From: Lachnospiraceae bacterium | GTDB taxonomy: Bacteria > Bacillota > Clostridia > Lachnospirales > Lachnospiraceae | NCBI GenBank assembly: GCA_024692825.1 | Contig: JAILMB010000280.1 | Coordinates: forward strand, 1 to 45,165 | DNA length: 45,165 nucleotides | Direction of reading: 5' to 3' | Part shown: one piece after another, positions 36,221 through 45,165 of the stretch | Layout: every line of letters begins with the position of its first letter | Position numbering within the stretch: the first letter of the stretch is position 1 | Position numbers and translations under genes: made by a program | The notes under the pieces: generated by a model | Seen by the model: the letters and a program-made list of their open reading frames with translations, nothing else | Databases searched by the model: none | Told to the model about the DNA's origin: nothing

Positions 36221-38023
36221 TTGGAAAAACAGAATCCTAAGGAAAAAATATCTTTTTTTAATTCTCTTAGTGCAAAAATTGTCATGATGGTTGGCGCAGT
36301 AGGAGGTATTATAGTTATTGTTCTAGTCCTCGTTGCAATTAAATCATCAACTGCAACTATTGAGACTACGTACTCAAATTACACTATGAATATGGCAGAG
36401 GCAGCTGCAGCTTCGTTAAATTCTTTAATGACAGGACAGGCACAGGGAATGGCACAAAATGGTGAAGTGTCATTTGACGGAGCAGGAGCTGAGAATTATT
36501 TAGCAACTAAGAGCATTGAGGATGATCCTGCCGGAGTGGCAGAGACCTTTGGTACAGCCCTGGCGGATGTAGAACTTGAAGGTATTGAAAGTTCCTATAC
36601 TTATATGGTAAGTGCTACCGGTGTTATGTTATATCATCCAGATGCTGAAAAAGTTGGCGGTAATGTGGAAAATGCAGCTGTAAAGGGATTAGTTGAACGT
36701 TTGGCTAATGGCGAAACAGCTGAGTCTATCGGAGATGGATCTATTATTTATACTTACAACGGGGCAAAGAAGTTTGCAGGTTACGCTTTTACTTCAGCTG
36801 GAAACATTATCATTGTTACCGGTGATTATGATGAAATCTTAGCACCTATTTCGTTACTTACAACGAGATTGATTTTAGCAGCTATTTTCTTGATTGTTGT
36901 AGCGATCTTTGTATTCTTCTTTGGAACACAGATGCTGTTGCGTCCATTAGGACAGGTAGCAGAGATTATCGATCGTACTGCCAGATTTGATTTTACTCGT
37001 ACAAGTAACGGTTCAAAGCTTGCAGCTCGAAAAGACGAGATTGGTATGATTGCAAAATCAACTTCATCAATGAGAGCCAGCTTACGAGATATTGTAAATC
37101 AGATTAACGGTGCATCTAATTTGATTAATACAGATGTCGTTGATTTGATGGACACTACAAGAGATGTTAATAATAAGTGTTCTGATAACTCTGCAACTAC
37201 AGAAGAAATGGCAGCTGCTATGGAAGAAACATCTGCAACTACACAGAGTATTCAGGGCAATATTCAAGATATGCAACAGAGCGCATCTGATATTGAAACA
37301 CTTACAGCTAGCGGAGAGAAGTTCTCTGATGAAGTTATGAATCGTGCGACAGAGCTTCGTAGTAATACTCAGACCGCTGCAGACAAGACAAGAAAGATGT
37401 ATGAATCCGTTAAGGTTAAAGCAGATGAAGCTTTAGAGGATTCAAAGTCAGTAGATAAGATCAACGAATTAACAGATTCTATTATGAATATTTCAGATCA
37501 GACTTCACTTCTTGCTTTAAATGCATCTATTGAGGCTGCTCGAGCAGGTGAAGCAGGTAAGGGATTTGCAGTAGTAGCTGGTGAGATTGGCTCTCTTGCA
37601 AATCAGACTTCTGAGACAGTTGGAAATATCAATGAAATTGTGGGAGAAGTTATTGCAGCTGTTAAGAAGATGAGCGATTGTTTAGGAGAGACCAATACTT
37701 TCTTGGCAGAGAATGTTTTAACAGATTACGAGCAGTTTACAAGTGTCAGTGAACAATATCAGTCAGATGCAGATGAGTTTAAGACAAGTATGCTTCAGAT
37801 TAAAGGTGGCGTAGAAGCTTTGAATGCAAATATTGATGAGGTTGCTGATTCGATCAACGGTATTTCAAATACAATTGAAGATGTTGCAAATGGAGTTACA
37901 GATATTGCAGGAAAGACAACAGATATTGTTGAAGGAACTTCCACACAGCAAAATAAGGTGGATGAGTGCAAGTCTTGTGTAAACGATTTGGAAGAAATCG
38001 TTGGAAGATTTACCCTGGAATAA
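36221..38023 (+). CDS. Methyl-accepting chemotaxis protein (Cache sensor, HAMP-like, MCP signaling domain)
   Basis: 600 aa; two TMs flanking a Cache-like region; hairpin signature [44 protein letters not shown]. Confidence 0.95.
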   Translation: MEKQNPKEKISFFNSLSAKIVMMVGAVGGIIVIVLVLVAIKSSTATIETTYSNYTMNMAEAAAASLNSLMTGQAQGMAQNGEVSFDGAGAENYLATKSIEDDPAGVAETFGTALADVELEGIESSYTYMVSATGVMLYHPDAEKVGGNVENAAVKGLVERLANGETAESIGDGSIIYTYNGAKKFAGYAFTSAGNIIIVTGDYDEILAPISLLTTRLILAAIFLIVVAIFVFFFGTQMLLRPLGQVAEIIDRTARFDFTRTSNGSKLAARKDEIGMIAKSTSSMRASLRDIVNQINGASNLINTDVVDLMDTTRDVNNKCSDNSATTEEMAAAMEETSATTQSIQGNIQDMQQSASDIETLTASGEKFSDEVMNRATELRSNTQTAADKTRKMYESVKVKADEALEDSKSVDKINELTDSIMNISDQTSLLALNASIEAARAGEAGKGFAVVAGEIGSLANQTSETVGNINEIVGEVIAAVKKMSDCLGETNTFLAENVLTDYEQFTSVSEQYQSDADEFKTSMLQIKGGVEALNANIDEVADSINGISNTIEDVANGVTDIAGKTTDIVEGTSTQQNKVDECKSCVNDLEEIVGRFTLE

Positions 38024-38053
38024 ACATCTGAAAACATAATAATTTAAAAGGCT

Positions 38054-38102
38054 TATAGACCATTGACAAATTTTTGACAATGGTCTATATTTGCTTTATA
38101 CG
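38054..38102 (+). promoter_or_regulatory. 36-nt near-perfect palindrome with two overlapping predicted promoters upstream of the crotonase
   Basis: TATAGACCATTG-A-CAAA-TT-TTTG-A-CAATGGTCTATA (38054-38089); TTGACA(38063)-N17-TATATT(38086) and TTGACA(38074)-N17-TATACG(38097). Confidence 0.65.
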
Positions 38103-38159
38103 AAAACGACATAGAAAATCATATGAGGATTTTCACGGAAAGGTTAGGAGGATTATTAA

Positions 38160-38963
38160 ATGGGAAATTTTAACAATTTAAAGTTGGAAGTAGCAGATGA
38201 AATCGCAACACTTACCATCTCACGTCCTGCAGCACTTAATGCATTAAACAGTGAAACATTGGAAGAGTTGGATGTTTGCTTAACAGAGATTGAAGCAAGA
38301 GATGATATTAAGGTTGTAATTTTAACAGGTGGTCCTGATAAAAAGGACAATCAGTTTAAATCTTTCGTTGCTGGAGCTGATATTTCAGAAATGGTAAACT
38401 TTACAGCACCAGAGGCAAGAGCATTTGGAATTAAGGCATCTGTTCCTTTCTTTAAATTAATGAATATGCGTCAGGTAACAATCGCTGCAGTAAACGGATT
38501 CGCTTTAGGTGGTGGATGCGAAATTGCTATGGCATGTGATATCAGAATTGCTTCTGAAAACGCTATCTTTGGTCAGCCTGAGACAGGACTTGGAATCATT
38601 CCTGGATTTGGTGGAACACAGCGCCTTGCTCGTTTAGTTGGTATGGGACGTGCAAAAGAAATGATCTTTACCTGTGATAATGTTGATGCTCAGGAAGCAT
38701 ATAGAATTGGCCTTGTAAATAAGGTAGTTTCTACTGATGATTTATATGAGACAGCAAACGCTATGGCTAAGAAGATTATCAGCAAGGGAAGTTATGCAAA
38801 CTCTGTTGCAAAGGCAGCAATCAACAATGGTTATGATATGGATATCAAGAATGCAGTTGAGATGGAAGCAAACCTCTTTGGTGTAGTAAATGATACTCAT
38901 GATAAAAAAGAAGGTATGGGTGCATTCCTTGAAAAGCGTAAAGCAGATTTAACAGATTTCTAA
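38160..38963 (+). CDS. Enoyl-CoA hydratase/crotonase family protein
   Basis: 267 aa; SRPAALNALNSETLEEL, SFVAGADISEM, AAVNGFALGGGCEIAMACDIRIASENAIFGQPETGLGIIPGFGGTQRLARLVG. Confidence 0.94.
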   Translation: MGNFNNLKLEVADEIATLTISRPAALNALNSETLEELDVCLTEIEARDDIKVVILTGGPDKKDNQFKSFVAGADISEMVNFTAPEARAFGIKASVPFFKLMNMRQVTIAAVNGFALGGGCEIAMACDIRIASENAIFGQPETGLGIIPGFGGTQRLARLVGMGRAKEMIFTCDNVDAQEAYRIGLVNKVVSTDDLYETANAMAKKIISKGSYANSVAKAAINNGYDMDIKNAVEMEANLFGVVNDTHDKKEGMGAFLEKRKADLTDF

Positions 38964-38994
38964 AAAGTATATCTATAGTTTTATAAAAGTAATA

Positions 38995-39042
38995 AGAGCT
39001 GAGGGACTCTGAGAGATATCATCATGAGACCTCAGCTTTTTT
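38995..39042 (+). terminator. Rho-independent terminator after crotonase
   Basis: agctgagg (38997-39004) / cctcagct (39030-39037) followed by T run. Confidence 0.78.
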
Positions 39043-39046
39043 ATGT

Positions 39047-39052
39047 TATAAT
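39047..39052 (+). promoter_or_regulatory. Extended -10 (TGtTATAAT) 7 nt upstream of mutY ATG
   Basis: tgttataat at 39044-39052; a 4/6 -35 match (atgaga) at 17-nt spacing. Confidence 0.5.
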
Positions 39053-39059
39053 AGCGGTC

Positions 39060-40154
39060 ATGTTAGAAGATTATAAGTTAGAAAAATTAGTAACACCAGC
39101 AATTGCATGGTATGAAGAACATAAAAGAGATTTGCCCTGGAGAAAGGACAAAAATCCGTATCATATTTGGGTGTCAGAAATCATGCTTCAGCAAACCAGA
39201 GTGGAGGCAGTAAAGGGATATTATGAAAGGTTTTTGCATAGACTTCCAACTATTAAAGCCTTAGCGGAATGCCCGGAGGATGAACTTTTGAAACTTTGGG
39301 AGGGCCTTGGGTATTATAATCGCGTTAGAAATATGCAAAAGGCTGCCAAAATCATTATGGAAGAGTACGAAGGTAGTATGCCAAAGGACTATGATTTGAT
39401 TCTTTCGTTGCCTGGAATCGGCGCATATACGGCAGGAGCAATTTCGTCCATTGCTTACGATATTCCTTCCCCGGCGGTGGATGGTAATGTGCTTCGTATT
39501 CTTTGCAGAGTTACGGAAGATGATAGTGACATCAAAAAAGAGGCAGTGAAAAAGAAGGTGACAAATCTCCTGTTTCCCATTATGCCAGAGGATGTATCTG
39601 GAACATTTAATCAGGCGTTGATGGAAATAGGAGCTACGGTTTGTGTTCCGAACGGAGAGCCTTTATGCAAAAAATGCCCCTGGGAGAAGATGTGTGGCGC
39701 CTATCATCACAAAACCATAGATCAATATCCAAAAAAATCGAAACCGCTTCAACGGAAGATAGAAGAAAAGACCATTCTTTTAATTATGGATGGAAATCGT
39801 ATTTTAATAGAGAAAAGACCAAATAAAGGACTGTTGGCTGGACTTTATCAATTCCCCAATATGGAGGGCTATGAAAGCAGAGAGACTGTGGTATCATTTG
39901 CACGTAAGAAAGGCCTTGATCCTTTGTATGTGGAAGAATTACCGGATGCAAAGCATATTTTTTCCCATATTGAGTGGAAAATGAAGGGATATTTAATTAA
40001 AGTTTCCGATTTGAGTTTGTATGAGGTGGAAAAAAACGAGGCACCAGTTTTAATAGAAAAGGAAAAGATTCAGTCAGAATATGCCATTCCGGCTGCATTT
40101 GAGAAATACGCTTCTTACGTAAATCTATCCCTCGGGAAAAAAGGGTTTATGTAG
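39060..40154 (+). CDS. mutY: A/G-specific adenine glycosylase
   Basis: ATG 39060; ITPAIAWYEEHKRDLPWR-like N-term, YHIWVSEIMLQQTRVEAV, LPGIGAYTAGAISSIAY, PAVDGNVLRILCR, 4Fe-4S CxxxxxxCxxCxxxxxC region CVPNGEPLCKKCPWEKMC. Confidence 0.94.
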   Translation: MLEDYKLEKLVTPAIAWYEEHKRDLPWRKDKNPYHIWVSEIMLQQTRVEAVKGYYERFLHRLPTIKALAECPEDELLKLWEGLGYYNRVRNMQKAAKIIMEEYEGSMPKDYDLILSLPGIGAYTAGAISSIAYDIPSPAVDGNVLRILCRVTEDDSDIKKEAVKKKVTNLLFPIMPEDVSGTFNQALMEIGATVCVPNGEPLCKKCPWEKMCGAYHHKTIDQYPKKSKPLQRKIEEKTILLIMDGNRILIEKRPNKGLLAGLYQFPNMEGYESRETVVSFARKKGLDPLYVEELPDAKHIFSHIEWKMKGYLIKVSDLSLYEVEKNEAPVLIEKEKIQSEYAIPAAFEKYASYVNLSLGKKGFM

Positions 40155-40207
40155 ACAGTTTCCAAAAACTTGTTATAATAGAAGTTGTGTTTCAGGAGGA
40201 TTATATT

Positions 40208-41224
40208 ATGAAACTTATTAGCTTTGGAATTCCATGCTATAATTCCTACGCATATATGGGAAAATGTATTGAATCATTACTTCCAGGTGGAGAAGATGTT
40301 GAAATAATTATAGTTGATGATGGTTCTACAGACAGAACAGCAGAAATTGCGGACGCTTATGCGAAGAAGTATCCGAATATCATCAAGGTGGTACATCAGG
40401 AAAACGGTGGTCATGGAGAGGCTGTAAACACAGGTCTTCGGAATGCAACAGGTTTGTACTATAAGGTTGTTGATTCTGATGATTGGGTAGATCATGATGC
40501 ATATATGGAAGTGATTGCCACTCTGAAAAGGCTGGTCGATGAAGGTACACCGGTGGATATGCTTTTGACAAATTACGTGTATGAAAAGCCGTCAACAGAT
40601 CAGCATAGAACCATGCACTATCGCCTGCTATTCCCACAGGAAGAAATTGTCGGTTGGGATGGAATGAAAAGAAATATTAAAGGATTTTCCATTTTGATGC
40701 ATTCCGTAACATATCGAACAGAATTACTAAGAGAATGCAAATTAGAGTTACCAAAACATACCTTTTATGTAGATAATTTATTTGTTTATGTACCATTGCC
40801 ATATGTAAAGACCATTTACTATTTAAATGTAAATTTCTATCGTTATTATATTGGTCGCGAAGGTCAATCCGTTAATGAGCAAACCATGATTAAACGAATT
40901 GATCAGCAGCTTAGAGTAAATTATCTAATGATTGATGCTTATGATTTATGGAGCATTGAAGAAAAGCATTTGCGTGAGTACATGCTTTCATATTTAGAGA
41001 TGATTACGGTAGTTTCCTCTGCCATTGGTTATGTGTCAAAGACAGAAGAAAACCTTAAAAAAGTGAAAAAACTTTGGAAGTATATCAAAGAAAAAGATCC
41101 AAAAACCTATCGCCATTTGCGCTATGGAGTGTTAGGCGGATCCATGAATTTGCCTGGCAAGTTTGGAAGATATTTATCTGTAAAAGGATATAAGATATCC
41201 CAAAGATTGGTTGGATTTAATTAA
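40208..41224 (+). CDS. Glycosyltransferase family 2 protein
   Basis: ATG 40208 (SD aggagg); FGIPCYNSYAYMGKCIESLL, VDDGSTDRTAEIADAY, NGGHGEAVNTGLRNATGLYYKVVDSDDWVD. Confidence 0.92.
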   Translation: MKLISFGIPCYNSYAYMGKCIESLLPGGEDVEIIIVDDGSTDRTAEIADAYAKKYPNIIKVVHQENGGHGEAVNTGLRNATGLYYKVVDSDDWVDHDAYMEVIATLKRLVDEGTPVDMLLTNYVYEKPSTDQHRTMHYRLLFPQEEIVGWDGMKRNIKGFSILMHSVTYRTELLRECKLELPKHTFYVDNLFVYVPLPYVKTIYYLNVNFYRYYIGREGQSVNEQTMIKRIDQQLRVNYLMIDAYDLWSIEEKHLREYMLSYLEMITVVSSAIGYVSKTEENLKKVKKLWKYIKEKDPKTYRHLRYGVLGGSMNLPGKFGRYLSVKGYKISQRLVGFN

Positions 41225-41269
41225 AAGATAAAATTTCAAAAGATGGGTTGGTTTTAATTAAGAGTTAGA

Positions 41270-41308
41270 AATCTCCAAGGAACGATTTGTTCCTTGGGGA
41301 TTTTTTTA
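41270..41308 (+). terminator. Rho-independent terminator after GT2
   Basis: aatctccaaggaac-gattt-gttccttggggatt + T run. Confidence 0.88.
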
Positions 41309-41385
41309 TTTGAAACTTTTAAGTTTGTTTAAGGTTGTCTATGTATGATGTGTATATCAAAAGGAGACCAAAGGAGGAAGCTAAG

Positions 41386-42141
41386 GTGGCGAATCAGTAC
41401 ACATTCAAACGAAAAGAAATGAAATATCTCTTAAGTAAAGAACAGTATCTTGGATTTATGGAAAGAATCAAAGATATGGCAAAGGTGGATGCTTATGGAG
41501 AGACTTCTATTTTAAACATTTATTTTGATACGCCAGATTTCCGATTAATTCGTACATCTTTAGAAAAACCGGTGTATAAGGAAAAATTGAGATTGCGTAG
41601 TTACGGAGTTCCTACAGATGAAACAAATTCCTTTATTGAAATTAAAAAGAAATATAAGGGAATTGTGTATAAAAGAAGAATTTCAGCTCCTTACAAAAGT
41701 TCAAAGGACTATCTATATGAAGATAAGCCATTAGAAAAACAAAGCCAGATTTCTTCTGAGATTGATTACTTTAAAAAGTGCTATCCGGGGCTTCGGCCGG
41801 CAATGGCTATTTCATATGATCGCATTGCAATGGCAGGAATAGAAGATCCAGAATTAAGAATTACCTTTGATAAAAACATTCGTTGGAGAACTAATCAGTT
41901 GGATTTGAAATATGGAAATACCGGAAGGGAAATTTTAGAAAAAGATCAGTATCTTATGGAATTAAAAATTGCAGGAGCAATGGATTTAAAACTTGTAGAA
42001 ATCTTAGAAGATTTAAATATAAGACAGGTTTCATTTTCGAAATACGGCCGTGGATATGAAACCCTGTTGGCAGAGAGATTAGAACTTGTAGGCCAAAGAG
42101 AGCTGATGCCTACAGCAGAAAAAGGATATGCATTTGCATAA
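41386..42141 (+). CDS. VTC-domain polyphosphate polymerase-like protein
   Basis: GTG 41386 with SD aaggaggaag; FKRKEMKYLL, EKLRLRSYG, FIEIKKKYKGIVYKRR, SYDRIAM, LRITFDKNIRW, LMELKIAG, FSKYGRG match VTC catalytic tunnel motifs. The ORF track start at 41335 is less likely. Confidence 0.88.
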   Translation: MANQYTFKRKEMKYLLSKEQYLGFMERIKDMAKVDAYGETSILNIYFDTPDFRLIRTSLEKPVYKEKLRLRSYGVPTDETNSFIEIKKKYKGIVYKRRISAPYKSSKDYLYEDKPLEKQSQISSEIDYFKKCYPGLRPAMAISYDRIAMAGIEDPELRITFDKNIRWRTNQLDLKYGNTGREILEKDQYLMELKIAGAMDLKLVEILEDLNIRQVSFSKYGRGYETLLAERLELVGQRELMPTAEKGYAFA

Positions 42142-42152
42142 GAGGAAATGTT

Positions 42153-43241
42153 ATGAGTAAAGAAACGATAATTGTAATACCGGCCTATGAGCCGGAGGGA
42201 AAACTGGTTGATTTTATTGGGGATTTAAAAGAAGCGGGGTATGAAAAAATCGTGGTAGTGGACGATGGGAGTGGAGTGGATTATCGCTCCATTTTTTCTT
42301 CTATAGAACTTATGGATGTCATCGTACTTCGACATATGAGAAATCAAGGAAAGGGCAGGGCGCTACGAAGTGCATTTTTATATATCAAGAGTTATCTTGG
42401 ATATAATGTAAATGTCATTACTGCTGATGCAGATGGCCAGCATCTCGTAAAGGATATTAAGAAAGTGGAACAGGCCATGACACAACATCCTAGAAGCCTT
42501 GTGTTAGGCACTAGGGATTTCACATCAGAAAACGTACCCTTTAAGAGCAAAAAGGGGAACGAGATTACCCGAAAATACTTTAAACTTACAACAGGAGTGG
42601 ATTGTCCCGATACCCAAACCGGTTTAAGAGGAATTCCCGGAAGAATGTTGGATTTTGGATTGGAGCTAGATGGCGATCGCTACGAATATGAGATGAATTT
42701 TTTAACAGAGGCAGCGAATAAGGTGGAATTTTTCTACGTGCCGATTACTACAGTCTATGAAAACAATAACGAATGTAGTCATTTTCGCCCGGTGATGGAT
42801 TCACTAAGGATTTATGGTAGACCAGTTCGTTTTTTGCTTTCATCTTTGACAAGTTCTGGAGTGGATTTATTCCTGTTTTATTTGTTGACCCTTTGCCTTC
42901 AATATCCTCATGGAAAACAAATTGTGATTGCCACAGTTGTAGCCAGAGTATGTTCGGGAATTGTGAATTTTGGATTGAATAAACACTTTAGTTTTAAAAG
43001 TAAGGGAAAAACCCATAGGGAAGGGGCAAGATATTTTGTACTGTTCATAGGTCAGATGCTTTTATCAGCAGGAGGGGTATCTTTAGTATCTATGGTATTA
43101 CCGAATTTAGTCGCAAAAATTCTTGTAGATGTTACCCTTTTTGTTTTGAGTTATATTATTCAAAAACAGTGGGTATTTGCAAAGGAGAATAAGATTGCTT
43201 CTTACGAGAAATCCATTGTGGGAATGGATTCAAATTTATAA
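42153..43241 (+). CDS. Bifunctional glycosyltransferase family 2 / GtrA family protein
   Basis: 362 aa; VIPAYEPEGKLVDFIGDL, VVDDGSG, ADADGQH, DTQTGLRGIP; C-terminal four-TM GtrA-like domain with NFGLNKHFSFKSKG and IQKQWVF. Confidence 0.92.
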   Translation: MSKETIIVIPAYEPEGKLVDFIGDLKEAGYEKIVVVDDGSGVDYRSIFSSIELMDVIVLRHMRNQGKGRALRSAFLYIKSYLGYNVNVITADADGQHLVKDIKKVEQAMTQHPRSLVLGTRDFTSENVPFKSKKGNEITRKYFKLTTGVDCPDTQTGLRGIPGRMLDFGLELDGDRYEYEMNFLTEAANKVEFFYVPITTVYENNNECSHFRPVMDSLRIYGRPVRFLLSSLTSSGVDLFLFYLLTLCLQYPHGKQIVIATVVARVCSGIVNFGLNKHFSFKSKGKTHREGARYFVLFIGQMLLSAGGVSLVSMVLPNLVAKILVDVTLFVLSYIIQKQWVFAKENKIASYEKSIVGMDSNL

Positions 43242-43255
43242 AGTCTTTTGAGGGG

Positions 43256-43283
43256 AACCACGGCGTAAAGCCGTGGTTTTTTG
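43256..43283 (+). terminator. Rho-independent terminator after GT2-GtrA gene
   Basis: aaccacggc-gtaaa-gccgtggtt + T run. Confidence 0.88.
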
Positions 43284-43337
43284 CGCGTTTCTATGGTATA
43301 ATTTGTAAAATACTGTGTCAGTGTATGGGGTAGGGTT

Positions 43338-45165
43338 ATGGGCGATTTAAACGAGTTAGAAAAACTCAAATTAGAAAACGAAGAATTAAAGATTGAGAAT
43401 CATCGGTTGACAGAAAAAATTCAAGAGTCAGAGCGAAGGTTAGGGGATTTTATGAGAAATATGAATCATGGAATCCGAACGCCGTTGAATGCATCCGTTG
43501 GGCTAACAAATTTGATGTTGCAAAATAAGGTGAGTGAGGATGAGGCGAAGACCTATTTGAAATCCATTGAACAATCAGGGATTATGGTTCAGAGGATATT
43601 AAACGATTTGCTGGATTATTCCTATCTGGAAACAGAGGAGATTGAACTTGAGGAATCCGAGTACAATCTTATGGAACTTTTTACAGAAATCGATGGGGAA
43701 GTGCGAGTCCGAATGGGAGGAAAGGAGATTAAAACCTATTTCGATTTTGATCCAGACCTTCCAAGCATCTTGTGTGGAGATAAGAATCGCCTAAAACAAA
43801 TTATCCTAAGCGTAATGAATAATGCAATTCGGTTTACAATAAGGGGTTGTATTTATTTTACAGTAAAAGTTGATTATATAGATAACACAGACAAGGCAAT
43901 TTTGTTTTTTTCAGTCAAAGATACCGGATTGGGATTTGATGAAATTACAGTGGAGCATATATTCGATCCCTTTGGCGGAATCGATAGAATCAATGCTTCT
44001 TTGCTGGATGGTACCGGATTAGAATTATCTATTGCAAGGCGATTAGTGGAACTGATGTCTGGTGGAATTCAGGCGTATAGTGAAAAAGGAGTTGGAACAG
44101 AAATATTTTTTACAATACCTCAAAAGGTGATTGATAAAACACCGGCGAAAAGCTTATCAACAGAAGATGATGAATTTCACTTTATTGCACCTGATGCCAA
44201 AGTGCTTATTGTAGATGATAATGAGATGAATCTGACTGTAGCAAAAGCTCATTTGACGCCATTAAAAATGCAGGTTGATTTGTCCATGAGTGGCAAGGAT
44301 GCACTTTTAAAGATTGACGAAACCTGCTACGACATGGTATATATGGACCACATGATGCCAGAGATGGATGGTGCAGAAACAGTTCAAAAAATCCGACAAA
44401 AAGCTGGGGAGTATTATCAAAACTTGCCCGTAATTGCCTTAAGCGCCAATGTGTTAGAAAAATCGAAAAAGATTTTTAAGGATGTTGGCATGAATGATTT
44501 CCTGGAAAAACCAGTAAAGCCAATGGAGATTATTTCCATGACAAGGCGCTGGTTACCAAAGAAGAAAATTGTAAAAACAAAGGAGGCAACCTTTGAGATA
44601 AAGCAAGAGGATAATCTTCCAAATATAGATGGAATCGACGCAGCAGAAGGCGTGAAGTATTCAGGATCTAAAAGTCGATGGCTGGAAATGCTTGGGGATT
44701 TTTATCATATTATTGACTTTAAGACGCAAAAGATAGAAGATGATTTAAATTTTAAGGATTTAAAATCCTACACCATAGAAGTCCACGCATTAAAAAATAC
44801 AGCTAGATTAATAGGAGCTATGGAGTTGTCAAAGGAGTTTTATGAACTGGAACAATTAGGGGATGAAGGAGATTATCGCCTAATTAATAAAAAGACTCCA
44901 AAGGTGTTAAGTCATTTTAAAGAGTATAAGGCTGTTTTGGAACCATATGCTTTTGCAAAAGAAGAAAAGAATAGAAGTGTAGTATCGAATGAGGAAATAA
45001 TCGAAGTACTAAAACAAATCCGCGAAGCTATTGACGGATTTGATCTGGACGGAGCTGACGCAGGAATGGAGAGATTAAATACATATACTGTGCCAGAGGA
45101 ATACAAAGAACGAATGAAAAAGTTACGTGCTTTAGTGGCAGATGTAGCCATGGAAGATGTAATAA
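43338..45165 (+). CDS. Hybrid histidine kinase with receiver and Hpt domains, 3' truncated by window end
   Basis: Open frame from ATG 43338: MGDLNELEKLKLENEELKIENHRLTEKIQESERRLGDFMRNMNHGIRTPLNASVGL; HATPase (NNAIRF, VKDTGLGF, GTGLELSIARRLVELMSGG); receiver (VLIVDDNEMN, VYMDHMMPEMDG, FLEKPVKP); Hpt (YTIEVHALKNTARLIGAMEL). Absent from the ORF track because there is no stop in the window. Confidence 0.92.
   Translation, partial: MGDLNELEKLKLENEELKIENHRLTEKIQESERRLGDFMRNMNHGIRTPLNASVGLTNLMLQNKVSEDEAKTYLKSIEQSGIMVQRILNDLLDYSYLETEEIELEESEYNLMELFTEIDGEVRVRMGGKEIKTYFDFDPDLPSILCGDKNRLKQIILSVMNNAIRFTIRGCIYFTVKVDYIDNTDKAILFFSVKDTGLGFDEITVEHIFDPFGGIDRINASLLDGTGLELSIARRLVELMSGGIQAYSEKGVGTEIFFTIPQKVIDKTPAKSLSTEDDEFHFIAPDAKVLIVDDNEMNLTVAKAHLTPLKMQVDLSMSGKDALLKIDETCYDMVYMDHMMPEMDGAETVQKIRQKAGEYYQNLPVIALSANVLEKSKKIFKDVGMNDFLEKPVKPMEIISMTRRWLPKKKIVKTKEATFEIKQEDNLPNIDGIDAAEGVKYSGSKSRWLEMLGDFYHIIDFKTQKIEDDLNFKDLKSYTIEVHALKNTARLIGAMELSKEFYELEQLGDEGDYRLINKKTPKVLSHFKEYKAVLEPYAFAKEEKNRSVVSNEEIIEVLKQIREAIDGFDLDGADAGMERLNTYTVPEEYKERMKKLRALVADVAMEDVI

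Noticed and set aside
1-45165. CRISPR arrays, transposons, prophage, toxin-antitoxin or defense genes
   Set aside because: No regularly spaced repeats, no recognizable transposase/integrase/phage/defense proteins; the region looks like core chromosome.

Overview
This 45 kb window looks like chromosomal DNA of a low-GC, anaerobic Firmicute, probably Lachnospiraceae (Butyrivibrio/Roseburia-like; this placement is inferred from gene content). I see no rRNA operon, CRISPR array, transposase, phage or integron. It opens with the 3' end of uvrC and a conserved clostridial block: hprK, M18 aminopeptidase, murB, rapZ, whiA and an HPr-like gene. Next come a lipid kinase, fba, type III glutamine synthetase, a class A PBP, a YigZ-family gene, a TetR-type regulator, an EAL protein, a radical SAM enzyme, a domain-permuted GH3, an AlaX-like protein, a tRNA-Gln, an OYE-type flavoenzyme with MarR, a membrane alpha/beta hydrolase, pnuC, a GDPD, two tandem GGDEF proteins, an acyl-ACP thioesterase, a CvfB-like protein, ridA, a YjfB-like protein, an MCP, a crotonase, mutY, glycosyltransferases, a VTC-type polyphosphate polymerase and a truncated hybrid histidine kinase. 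The best leads are: (i) a Crh-like HPr paralog with Glu at the catalytic His15 position but an intact Ser46 motif; (ii) a pnuC leader with a promoter, a strong terminator and a competing anti-terminator; (iii) a 36-nt near-perfect palindrome holding two overlapping TTGACA promoters upstream of the crotonase; (iv) a 23-bp perfect palindrome on the start region of a promoter divergent from marR; (v) a radical SAM enzyme that may belong to the membrane-spanning-lipid synthase group; (vi) a candidate leaderless mutY mRNA; and (vii) a sensor-less hybrid kinase with altered H-box and G2-box residues. All assignments come from reading the sequence and recalled family motifs; no database search was run.
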